Shown here piece by piece: positions 1 to 12,400 of a stretch of DNA of 64,000 nt; positions within the stretch are counted from its first letter, which is position 1, and the number at the start of each line of letters is the position of its first letter. The DNA is from Lamellibrachia satsuma (taxonomy: Eukaryota; Annelida; Polychaeta; Sabellida; Siboglinidae), in assembly GCA_033239005.1 (NCBI GenBank), contig BSQZ01000052.1, positions 658,501 to 722,500 on the forward strand. Direction: 5' to 3'. The translations under genes and the position numbers were made by a program. The notes beneath the pieces were generated by a model. The model ran no database searches. It was given only the letters and a program-made list of their open reading frames with translations, and was not told the origin of the DNA.

Positions 1-316
1 TTTACAGAACTGGTGGTCCCTGCCTGTAAACTGTATAACATAAGAAACCCATGAATTAGCCGTAGATTGAGCTCTTTGGGGTACAAATATGTAAGAAGTA
101 CGTGTTACAAAACTCTGCATACATTGCACAAAGGATCAGCCAAAACAGCTTATATGATTGTTGAATGTTGAGAGTGATTAATTAGGTAAACAATGATATG
201 ATTGTAATTCAGTAATTGTGCCAATTGCAAAGATCAATTACACAACTGTTTAACTTTTTAATTACATTTGTAATTGTATTGTTTTGCAAATACATTATTT
301 GTATCTGTTGGTGCAG

Positions 317-446
317 GTGTGGAGATGCGGGCGGATCTCAAGGGGGTGCCTCTGCCTCCAAGGAAATGGAGATCATTGATGACACTCTGGAAGAAAAGTC
401 AAAGAGATTTCTTCTGACTGCAAAGAATGTTCGAAGCATTGTTCAT
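317..446 (+). CDS. GON4L: GON4L exon (first in window)
   Basis: The acceptor is ttggtgcag and the donor cat|gtaagc. One base completes a codon from the exon upstream of the window, then 43 codons end in LTAKNVRSIVH, which corresponds to the vertebrate LTAENVRTILH. It ends in phase 0. Confidence 0.85.
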
Positions 447-3400
447 GTAAGCAAGCATTCTTTCTCATTTCCCTTGACACTCTTCTGAAGACTGGATTTA
501 AGCAATAGGTTTTATTGATACCATAATCAGAGTTGTTTAATTTAAATCATTTGATTTAAATCACCCAACAAAAATCATCGAATTTTTTATGTTGTATTAC
601 TTGATGATGTTTTGTACATTTCTGCATACCGAGTGCAGTGAAGCCACAAAGACTTGTCTTCACGAGGCAGCACTTTTTAAGTCAGAAGCCCTGAGATAAA
701 ATCCACCTTAAGCAAAAACTAGTTGTTATCAATTCAGTATGTTGACTCAAGTGAGACCATCTGCACTAGTATATTGTGATACCAATTTGCAGTTTGGCTA
801 GAGTACACTGAGCCCTGGATAGGTGCTAATTCACCCTCTCATCAAACAGTGACCACAAAGGTGATTGTCAGCCACAGCATGCCTTCTAATAATATTTATG
901 GCCTAAGGAACTACAAACAGCTGTGGACAATATTTCAATTCAAAGCGTCCAACATCAGCTCCAAGTTACTACTCTGTATAAGCCTGTAGTCTGTTTTACA
1001 GTGTTCATTTGATTTTAAGTGGTTGTTTTGCTAAAGTAAGTTTATAATTAAACAGGACAAAGTTTAAGATTTCAAGATTTAAAGTGATTGTATTTTTCAG
1101 CATGTAAATGTTTGTGACATTTATGTTGCTGTTTTAAGTCAACCTATATTATAATTATATTACTGGTATATATAATGTTCTACCAGTCTACGATCATGTA
1201 CCCTCTGTTAAGACTCAGGTATACATCAGATTTTTTAAATCTGATTTAAATAAAAAAAATATTTTTTATATATTTTTTTAATCATGATTTTTTTTCAACC
1301 CTGACAAAATATAGTAAAAATTCATTACTGTTCTGTTATGTTTCAGTGTATGTTTCATTACTTACACTTTGGAAATTAAATCTATTAGGTATCATGTATT
1401 TATTTTGCTTTGGTCGATTAAATTTGTCTAATGTCTTGCCTATATTACCTTATATGGCATACTACATGTTAACCCACATTCGATGCTTGTGTATTACACA
1501 TGCTATGTTCCACTGTCTATGTTGACTGAGACACTCATAGAGTAACTGTTGTCTTTGCAGGAGCTTGTCAGGCACATAGAGTAACTGCAGACTGTTGTCT
1601 TTGTAAGAACTTGTCAGGCACATAGAGTAACTGCAGACTGTTGTCTTTGTAAGAACTTGTCAGGCACATAGAGTAACTACAGACTGTTGTCTTTGTAAGA
1701 ACTTGTCAGGTACATAGAGTAACTGCAGACTGTTGTCTTTGCAGGAGCTTGTCAGGCACATAGAGTAACTGCAGACTGTTGTCTTTGTAAGAACTTGTCA
1801 GGCACATAGAGTAACTGCAGACTGTTGTCTTTGTAAGAACTTGTCAGGCACATAGAGTAACTACAGACTGTTGTCTTTGTAAGAACTTGTCAGGCACATA
1901 GAGTAACTGCAGACTGTTGTCTTTGCAGGAGCTTGTCAGGCACATAGAGTAACTGCAGACCGTTGTCTTTGTAAGAACTTGTCAGGCACATAGAGTAACT
2001 ACAGACCGTTGTCTTTGTAGGAGCTTGTCAGGCACATAGAGTAACTGCAGACTGTTGTCTTTGTAAGAACTTGTCAGGCACATAGAGTAACTGCAGACTG
2101 TTGTCTTTGCAGGATCTTGTCAGGCACATAGAGTAACTGCAGACTGTTGTCTTTGTAAGAACTTGTCAGGCACATAGAGTAACTGCAGACCATTGTCTTT
2201 GTAGGAACTTGTCAGGCACATAGAGTAACTGCAGACCATTGTCTTTGTAAGAACCTGTCAGGCACATAGAGTAACTGCAGACTGTTGTCTTTGTAAGAAC
2301 TTGTCAGGCACATAGAGTAACTGCAGACTGTTGTCTTTGCAGGAACTTGTCAGGCACATAGAGTAACTGCAGACTGTTGTCTTTGTAGGAACTTGTCACC
2401 AATGAGCAGGTCCTAGCCATGATGTGCAACACCCTCCAGGACGATAATATCAATGACCAACTGAATGAGGCCATCTATGAGCCGAAGATGACAAGATCAA
2501 AGGTTAAAGAAGTCATAGAAATGGGTCAGGTAAGTTGATGTTTCTTTATGCATTTTGCATATTCCTTGTATTGTTTCTGGTGATACATTTATATGTGTCA
2601 TTGTGAACTTGTAATAGATTACTGACATCTCTGAGTCTGACTCAATATATTTTTAAAATGTAATTTTTTTGCTGTTTCAAACTTTACTGTGTTACATTCA
2701 TCCATGTCATGCAAGCTTTTATTGCAGTGTAGCTTCAAATATAATGGTTTATGAGAGGTTTTTACCACACGATAAATACCAGTGTGGGAAAAACCTGCCA
2801 ACCCTGATACTTGTACTTGTACCTACTGTTGCCAAAGATAGTTATAGTTACCATCACCATCGAGGTTGTAGTTAGTAGTAACTGTTGTTATGAAATTAAC
2901 TCTGTTGCAGTTACCATCACCATGGATACTGCCTGACTTACTGTTACCAAGGATTCTGTCTTCGTTGCTGTTGCTGTCATCGCGGATACTGTTTATTGTA
3001 TTTACCATCACCATAGATACTGTCTCTGTTGCTATTGCTGTCATCGTGGATACAGTTTATTGTAGTTGCCATCACCATGGCTACTGTTGCTGTTGCTGGC
3101 ATCATGGATACTGTTTATTGTACTTACCATCACCACGAATACTGTCTCTGTTGCTGTTGCTGTCATTATGGATACTGTTTATTGTACTTACTATCACCAT
3201 GGATACTGTCTCTGTTGCTGTCATCATGGATACTGTTTATTGTACTTACCATCACCATGGATACTGTCTCTGTTGCTGTCATCATGGATACTGTTTATTG
3301 TAGTTACCATCACCATGGATACTGTCTCCAATCAAAGGATCAAAGACAGATACAAACCCTGAGCCACATTTCTTAGAGATGACATTTTCTGAGGATGAAG

Positions 3401-6400
3401 AGGATGAGGAATACAAGCCGACTGAGGATGAACTGATGGTTAGAGTCTTGCACCTGTCATTTGTGTATATTGGCATCATTTTCACTTGAGAAAACAATCC
3501 TATTGTAGCATTTAATAAAGCAGTTAATAATGTGTTTATATGCATGACTGATTAGCGAGGCCAGTTCTTGCAATCATCGAAAATCTCCATAATAGTTTAC
3601 CCCAATTTTGAAACAGTGGCCAATCAACACTAGGCAGTGTACTAGTCATGACGTTTCATCAACGTCAACTGGCCTTAAGAGCTACAACATAAATAAATGT
3701 GGAACATTGAACTGTGTGTGTATTTCCCATCAGGCATACTCAGACGTTGGGACACCCGTTCCCTTGCCTTTGACTTCCCAGGAGGAGGACACAGCAGACA
3801 TGAGTGCACTCAAGTCTGACGACGACTCGCATGTGAGTGGGAATGTGAGAGATGACAAGTGTATGTTATACAGACTATTATTGGTTTTCCCAAGTGACTA
3901 AAAGTGAATAACTACTTGGTTTTTTACCAACCTACAGCACCATTTTTGTCAGACCATACAACTTTTTTTGGAGAAAATCCACTTGGGATATGCTCCCCAT
4001 AATTTGTCACCCAAACAAACCACATTCAGTCTTCGTACACCAGGGGTCTTTCCATATGATGTGAACCAGCACCTAGAAATTAAATACTATATGTAGCACG
4101 CATGTTATAGTCTGCAACTGTGCCCTTTTGCCCTGTTCATAACCTCTTTTTCGATACTTCCCAAAAGAAGTTGAGATGGCCTTGGAATGAACAGGTCTGC
4201 CAGGGGGTGAAGTGTAAAGCGCTTTGAGCAGTCCTATGGACCGGATACCGCGCTATATAAGAACATACCTTTACTTTTACTTTACTTTTTCAGGATTCAA
4301 ATAAACTCTTGAAAGTGTGTACCTTCTAAGAAATCACTGGCACCTTCTTCATATGCCATGATCCCACAAATACACTAATGATCTGTCCCCATATGCCATG
4401 ATCCCACAAATAAAATAATGATCTGTCCCCATATGTCATACCAACAAGAAAGCAAATATGATCTGTGTAAACCATGTTACTTGCTTCCAGTCTGGAGCCT
4501 GTGACACAGCCACCATTGCGTTGCGGACCCGCTCCAAGCTGCCACTACAGGACACGCCGCTTGAACAGATAGAGCTGGGCTTTGTGGCTCCCGACATCTC
4601 GGCAGACATGTACGACACCTACTGCGACGACTCAGACTGGAAGAACTTCCTCTTTAGCATTGTGAAATTTGATGGTAATTTGCTCTTTCTTTTTTCATTG
4701 TTGGTTATCTGTGTGTCTCAGTGTTCGTTTTAGTTGAAAACCTGTGACTTTATTGCCACTGCACGACTGACATTCATTTTCTGAAATTAGTGTTAATTAA
4801 TGATGAAAAAGTAGTCTCAATCATACTGTATTTATGTTGATAGTTTTGTTGTAATTGCATCATGCTTATGAATCAATCAACGATTTTGATCACAACAAAT
4901 GTGTTTTGGTGGATACCATGAAATGACAAAGGGTCATGTGGGCTTTGCTAAGAATGGTGGATATAGAGATGTGTTTGGATGGGATCTGTTGATTTGTCTG
5001 GCAGTCAGCATAGCTTGGTGTGTGTTGTATGAGTTGTGTTTGGGTGAGACCTGTTCACTTGCCTGTCAATCAGCCTGACTTGGTGTGTGTTGTATGAGTT
5101 GTGTTTGGGTGAGACCTGTTCACTTGCCTGTCAGTCAGCCTGGCTTGGTGTGTTTTGTATGAGGTATGTTTGGGTGAGACCTGTTCACTTGCCTGTCAGT
5201 CAGCCTGGCTTGGTGTGTTTTGTATGAGATGTGTTTGGGTGAGACCTGTTGAGTTGCCTGTCAATCAGCCTGGCTTGGTGTGTTTTGTATGAGATGTGTT
5301 TGGGTGAGACCTGTTGAGTTGCTTGTCAATCAGCCTGGCTTGGTGTGTGTTGTATGAGATGTGTTTGGATGAGACCTGTTCACTTGCCTGTCAATCAGCG
5401 TGGCTTGGTGTGTGTCATGAGCAGCGAGACAGGACGTCAATGACAGTCTGGACGACGAGGCTGACCCTGAGTACAACTTCCTGGCCGAGGTGGAGAAGGA
5501 GGAGATTGACGTGGAGGACTTCCGCAATGACAGAGATGTCCGAGTGACAAGTAAGTGTCCGGCTCACACTTGTCGTGTCCTCATGCAAGGGAGTTGGTAG
5601 AATTGAATGAGCCGCTTCATTGACGCTTTTGTCATGACTTATGTGGTTGAGAGATGGAGTCTACGACAGGTTAGACATTTACCCCCTGTGTGGGATCTTT
5701 TATATCCTCTGGTACAGACACCAGGTAGACATGAACAGTGGCTTGTCTCTTCTGAAAGACAGGTAACGTTTTTTATTTACCTTTATAAATTGTATAAAAG
5801 GGGAATTTGACAGATCATTAAATAAAATAATTAATAATTAATTGAAAAACATTATATTTCACCTCTAAAGGTGAAGATAACTGCTGTAAAGTGATCTCTA
5901 TTTTATTGTCGTAAAACTGGCGTATTTTATTTCATCACCAAATTGTGTATTAAAAAAATATTAAGCGAAAACGATCGCTATGGTAACATGGATATAATTT
6001 TTAACCAGCCTAGATGTCGTAAACATAAATAAATCCAGTCTCTCATAAAACAGTCATTCAGTTAAGCAATGAGAATTGATGTATATTCCGTTTAATCCTG
6101 CGTGATTGTCAGAGAAGGAACTGAATGAGTTGATGGATGAGGTATTTGAGGCGTACGGAGCTGGACATGATCAGCCGCCCAACAAGAAGACCGCCAAGGA
6201 CACGGCCAAGACAAAAAGACAGAAAGGCAACAAAGAGAGCTCTTCTGCAGAAACTGGGCCACAACTCAAGTAAGCTGCAATCTTCATGTGTATAAGAGTG
6301 TCTAATATTATCAAGTTAAAACATGCCCATATTCTTATCAGTTTCTTTGACATGTATTTGCATTGAAGTGAAAGTGATTGTTGATGAGTGCTAGGTGTGT

Positions 6401-9400
6401 GCAGCCAATTGTTGACAGTAAAAAGTGATAGTTGATGAGTGCTAGGTGTGTGCAGCCAATTGTTGACTGTAAAAAGTGATAGTTGATGAGTGCTAGGTGT
6501 GTGCAGCCAATTGTTGACAGTAAAAAGTGATAGTTGATGACTGCTAGGTGTGTGCAGCTAATTGTTGACAGTAAAAAGTGATAGGTGGTGAGTGCTAGGT
6601 GTGTGCAGCCAATTGTTGACAGTAAAAAGTGATAGTTGATGACTGCTAGGTGTGTGCAGCTAATTGTTGACAGTAAAAAGTGATAGGTGGTGAGTGCTAG
6701 GTGTGTGCAGCCAATTGTTGACAGTAAAAAGTGATAGTTGATGAGTGCTAGGTGTGTGCAGCCAATTGTTGACAGTAAAAAGTGATAGTTGATGACTGCT
6801 AGGTGTGTGCAGCCAATTGTTGACAGTAAAAAGTGATAATTGATGAGTGCTACGTGTGTGCAGCCAATTGTTGACAGTAAAAAGTGATAGTTAATGAGTG
6901 CTAGGTGTGTGCAGCCAATTGTTGACAGTAAAAAGTGATAGTTAATGAGTGCTAGGTGTGTGCAGCCAATTGTTGACAGTAAAAAGTGATAGTTAATGAG
7001 TGCTAGGTGTGTGCAGCCAATTGTTGACTGTAAAAAGTGATAATTGATGAGTGCTAGGTGTGTGCAGCCAATTGTTGACTGTAAAAAGTTATAGTTGATG
7101 AGTGCTACGTGTGTGCAGCCAATTGTTGACTGTAAAAAGTGATAGTTAATGAGTGCTAGGTGTGTGCAGCCAATTGTTGACTGTAAAAAGTGATAGTTGA
7201 TGACTGCTAGGTGTGTGCAGCCAATTGTTGACTGTAAAAAGTGATAGTTAATGAGTGCTAGGTGTGTGCAGCCAATTGTTGACAGTAAAAAGTGATAGCC
7301 AATTGTTGACAGTAAAGAGTGATAGTTGATGAGTGTGGTATGGGCAGGTTTGTAGGTGATTTGCCGTCGGTGAAAGGTGCTCAGTCCAAAGCTGACGAAT
7401 CAAAGCCCAAGGACACCAGCGCTGTGCCGCTAGTGACAGATGAAGAGAAGATACAGATACAAGACCAGATGAGAAAGGTGTCATTATGAGTCTAAATCAG
7501 CAAACTTTTGTATGAGAAGATATATGTTCCCCTATCTCTTTGGTGTATTTCTCGGAACAAGTAATTAATTTTTCAAATTACCATGGGGAATGTGTTGTGA
7601 AGTGGCTATCTAACAGGTCAGTTAAATGTGGCAGGCCTTTTCTTGCAAGCAAAAGATGACCATTATGATCTGCTTAATATTTTATATGCAGTTTAAGGTG
7701 CTTGGGTCAACTTGTGCATAATTTGATTTCTTAATTTTTTTCCTCATAACATGCCAGGAAATATTAAATTGAAAGTGGAAATGGCATTTCCATTACAATT
7801 TAATTGGCTTCTGATATCAGTTTGCCTTTTGATGTCAGAAACTGTGACAACTGTGCCAGTTTTCAACGGCAGTTAAAGACCTAACAGTTCCAACAGGTGT
7901 CCTCCACCTGAGTGAACATATACTTACCAGTATTAATTGTATTCAATTACTTTATTATTATTTCAATGCGTATATACTTTAATTAATTATTTTAATTACT
8001 CAATTCCATGTGCACTTTTAGTTGTATTGTCCTCAATAAAATTTATTATTTTAGCAAAAATATTTTTTTTTTATTATTGACCCCAAGTCTGACTGATACT
8101 GCCTGTCCAGTGCCTGTCCAGTGCATGTCAGTGGCTTGATGTGTTTCAGCATGTCCAGCTGTTGACTCAGACCTACGTCCAAGCGGGCAGCCGACCTGAA
8201 CTCACCGACCTCACCGACCTGGCTCGACTCTTTCTGGCGAGTAGGATCTCAGACCACAGTCACTTTTGGCATTGGTGGCCATGATAGTGTTTCTGAGGAC
8301 CCTTAAAAAAATTTTTTCCAGTGATTTTCTTTAAAAAAAATTCCACAGCATATTATACATGTAACACCCAAAGCTGATCCCCCTCAATTTCGACCCAGCC
8401 CGATAACTGATTTTGAAATGACAATTGTGGTTCTCAATGAAGAAGCAAGAACTGTGTCCACTGCCTGGCTGTCATTAGTTGTGTCTCAGTAATCCTGACC
8501 CTGTCACCTTGTGTCACACAGATGGAGTTGAAAGCTCTTGGTGACAAGGCCAAGTTGCCCCATGGTATGACATCCTTCCTCAACCCACCCAATCTTCTCG
8601 CAGCATTGGAGGTTGTCGGTCAACCACTGCCTCACCCTGATGAGATGTGCAATGAAGACTTGAAGCGACTAATGGTGGCCAACTTTGTACCAAAGAACAG
8701 TGAGTGCACAGTGGAGACAATGTCCTACTTAGCTTAGATAGGTAGTTTTTTTTATTTCCATGCATTTATTATGTAAGTAGTAATTTTAAGCCATGTTCAC
8801 AACCAACATTAAACATGTGAATGTGTGTAATGTTTAATGCACAGAGTTCCAAATGTGTTGATTGGTTTTAGTTCCTATTGAGGAGAGAAAGACTGAGTGT
8901 GTTGACCACTTCTAGACACCATTTATTAGTTCTAAGCTTAGGTCACTTATTGAAAACAAAATATATGCATGTTATAAATGGTCTGTGCAGTCTTTGAACT
9001 GTGCAATCTGTGGTATTGGTTTGAAGCTTCTGTTCTTCTTTGTTGCTCCCTTTATAAAGGGGTGAGTCTAGTTCATGTACTGCTGCACCGCCCCAGCTGT
9101 TATCCCTTTCCTTGCTCCCTTTATAAAGGGGTGAGACTAGTTCATGTACTGCTGCACCGCCCCAGCTGTTATCCCTTTCCTTGCTCCCTTTATAAAGGGG
9201 TGAGACTAGTTCATGTACTCCTGCACCGCCCCAGCTGTTATCCCTTTCCTTGCTCCCTTTATAAAGGGGTGAGACTAGTTCATGTACTCCTGCACCGTCC
9301 CAGCTGTTATCTCTTTCCTTGCTCCCTTTATAAAGGGGTGAGTCTAGTTCATGTACTCCTGCACCGCCCCAGCTGTTATCTCTTTCCTTGCTCCCTTTAT

Positions 9401-12400
9401 AAAGGGGTGAGTCTAATTCATGTACTCCTGCACCGCCCCAGCTGTTATCCCTTTCCTTGCTCCCTTTATAAAGGGGTGAGACTAGTTCATGTACTGCTGC
9501 ACCGCCCCAGCTGTTATCCCTTTCCTTGCTCCCTTTATAAAGGGGTGAGACTAGTTCATGTACTCCTGCACCGCCCCAGCTGTTATCCCTTTCCTTGCTC
9601 CCTTTATAAAGGGGTGAGACTAGTTCATGTACTGCTGCACCGCCCCAGCTGTTATCCCTTTCCTTGCTCCCTTTATAAAGGGGTGAGACTAGTTCATGTA
9701 CTGCTGCACCGCCCCAGTTGTTATCCCTTTCCTTGCTCCCTTTATAAAGGGGTGAGACTAGTTCATGTACTCCTGCACCGCCCCAGCTGTTATCCCTTTC
9801 CTTGCTCCCTTTATAAAGGGGTGAGACTAGTTCATGTACTCCTGCACCGTCCCAGCTGTTATCTCTTTCCTTGCTCCCTTTATAAAGGGGTGAGTCTAGT
9901 TCATGTACTCCTGCACCGCCCCAGCTGTTATCTCTTTCCTTGCTCCCTTTATAAAGGGGTGAGTCTAATTCATGTACTCCTGCACCGCCCCAGCTGTTAT
10001 CCCTTTCCTTGCTCCCTTTATAAAGGGGTGAGACTAGTTCATGTACTCCTGCACCGCCCCAGCTGTTATCCCTTTCCTTGCTCCCTTTATAAAGGGGTGA
10101 GACTAGTTCATGTACTCCTGCACCGCCCCAGCTGTTATCCCTTTCCTTGCTCCCTTTATAAAGGGGTGAGACTAGTTCATGTACTGCTGCACCGCCCCAG
10201 CTGTTATCTCTTTCCTTGCTCCCTTTATAAAGGGGTGAGTCTAGTTCATGTACTACTGCACCGCCCCAGCTGTTATCCCTTTCCTTGCTCCCTTTATAAA
10301 GGGGTGAGACTAGTTCATGTACTCCTGCACCGCCCCAGCTGTTATCCCTTTCCTTGCTCCCTTTATAAAGGGGTGAGACTAGTTCATGTACTGCTGCACC
10401 GCCCCAGCTGTTATCTCTTTCCTTGCTCCCTTTATAAAGGGGTGAGTCTAATTCATGTACTCCTGCACCGCCCCAGCTGTTATCCCTTTTCTTAATAATA
10501 ATAATAATTTTATTAAAATGGCAACTATAGCAGTTGAATTATACAATTGGCACAGTAAAACAACCAATGATAATAAATTAATTAAGACAAAAATATGACT
10601 TAAAATATAAAAACTTAAAAGGTGCATGTATATCATGTTTAAAGTTATGTTTGTATATAAACAAGGTAAATATGAAGGACATAATCATAAATTAAAACTT
10701 AAAAGTTGCTCCCTTTATAAAGGGGTGAGACTAGTTCATGTACTGCTGCACCGCCCCAGCTGTTATCCCTTTCCTTGCTCCCTTTATAAAGGGGTGAAAC
10801 TAGTTCATGTACTGCTGCACCGCCCCAGCTGTTATCCCTTTCCTTGCTCCCTTTATAAAGGGGTGAGACTAGTTCATGTACTGCTGCACCGCCCCAGCTG
10901 TTATCCCTTTCCTTGCTCCCTTTATAAAGGGGTGAGACTAGTTCATGTACTCCTGCACCACCCCAGCTGTTATCCCTTTCCTTGCTCCCTTTATAAAGGG
11001 GTGAGGCTAGTTCATGTACTACTGCTGACCTGCCCACGTCATCTGGTTTCCTACTATTCTTTCCATTCTAGGCTGAACTGCCTCCCAATCTCTTCCCATG
11101 GGTCATTCATCCTCCTATCTCCCATTTTTTTAAGTCATGCTGAGACAACAGAATCGACTGTGTAGATTAGTTGTGTATCCAGGATGATGTAAACTATGTT
11201 TGTCTTGCAGTGTACGAAGTGTACGGTCTGAACTACGAACAGATGGAGGTCTTCATGACTAGTACAGTGTTCATGTTTCCTCAAATGTTGCCCGAGTGTT
11301 GTTTGCTGCATTGTGACCATCCAGGCAAGAAGCGGGTGCTCTTCTCCCAGGCGGAGGACAAGTAGGTGTCATTCACCCATCACTGTCATTTTTCTCCTGT
11401 ATTGTCTACTTGTTTTGTCTGGTTTGGTCAAGCTGTTAGAAAGCTCTGCAAATGTGTGTTCAGTATAAAAAGATTTTGTTAACTGATATTTAGATGTTAT
11501 TAACATCTGGATTGAGATGAAGGTACGTTGTCATGAGCACATATCTTGGCATATTCGCCTCATAAGAGAATGTTTTTATTAATTCTCTTGCAAACATAGA
11601 TAATGATATCGTTAAGATGGTAACAGTAATTTTAGTGCATTGAAATGAAAACATTTGTGTACACTGCACATAGTCTGTTTTGATTCTGTGAATCGAATGA
11701 CTTTCCCAACAACAGTGCTAATTTTACATTATTGCACCCACCAAAACGCCGGATAGGTTTCACGGTTAACATCATCTTGTGCAGTTCTACATCCTGTTCT
11801 TGGTTCTTTATTGCAGTTTGTTGGCAATGGGCATAGAACAGTTTGGCCATCTGCCCAACAAGTATGCGTTTATAGAACAGTACATGCTGCCTACCAAGAA
11901 GAAACAACAACTCCGTTACAGACTCAAGAATCTAAAGGCTGATCGCACAACTGGAGAGAACACCATCAAGGTGAACATTGATCCTTGTAACTGACTTTGA
12001 TGGTTCTGAAGTGTAGCTGAAGTAACAGTCGTGTAGCTGAAGTGACAGTCATGTAGCTGAAGTGATAATCTTGTAGCTGAAGTGACTGTCGTGTAGTTGA
12101 AGTGACAGTCATGTACTTGAAGTGACAGTTGTCTAGTTGAAGTGACAGTCATGTCGCTGAAGTGACAATTGTGTAGTTGAAGTGACAGTCATATAACTGA
12201 AGTGACAGTTATGTAATTGAAGTGACAGTCATGTAGTTGAAGCGTCAGTCATGAAGTTGAAGTGACAGTCATGAAGTTGAAGTAACAGTCATGTAGCTGA
12301 AGTGACAGCCATGTTGTTGAAGTGACAGTCATGTGATGATATGTCCTGGTAGCTGAAGTGGTGCTCATTACAATGAAGTTAAGACTTATTTAGCTGAAGT

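Noticed and set aside
1531..2400. CRISPR-like regular repeat array
   Set aside because: Contiguous units without unique spacers, in an animal intron.
2890..3303. 137-codon ORF
   Set aside because: Repeat-driven open frame in the intron before GON4L exon 3; only the bases from 3304 on belong to the exon.
8978..10495. 505-codon ORF of CSLYKGVRLVHVLLHRPSC-type repeats
   Set aside because: It is the 69-bp minisatellite (3 x 23) read in an open frame inside a GON4L intron; no start context or homology, and both strands are open.
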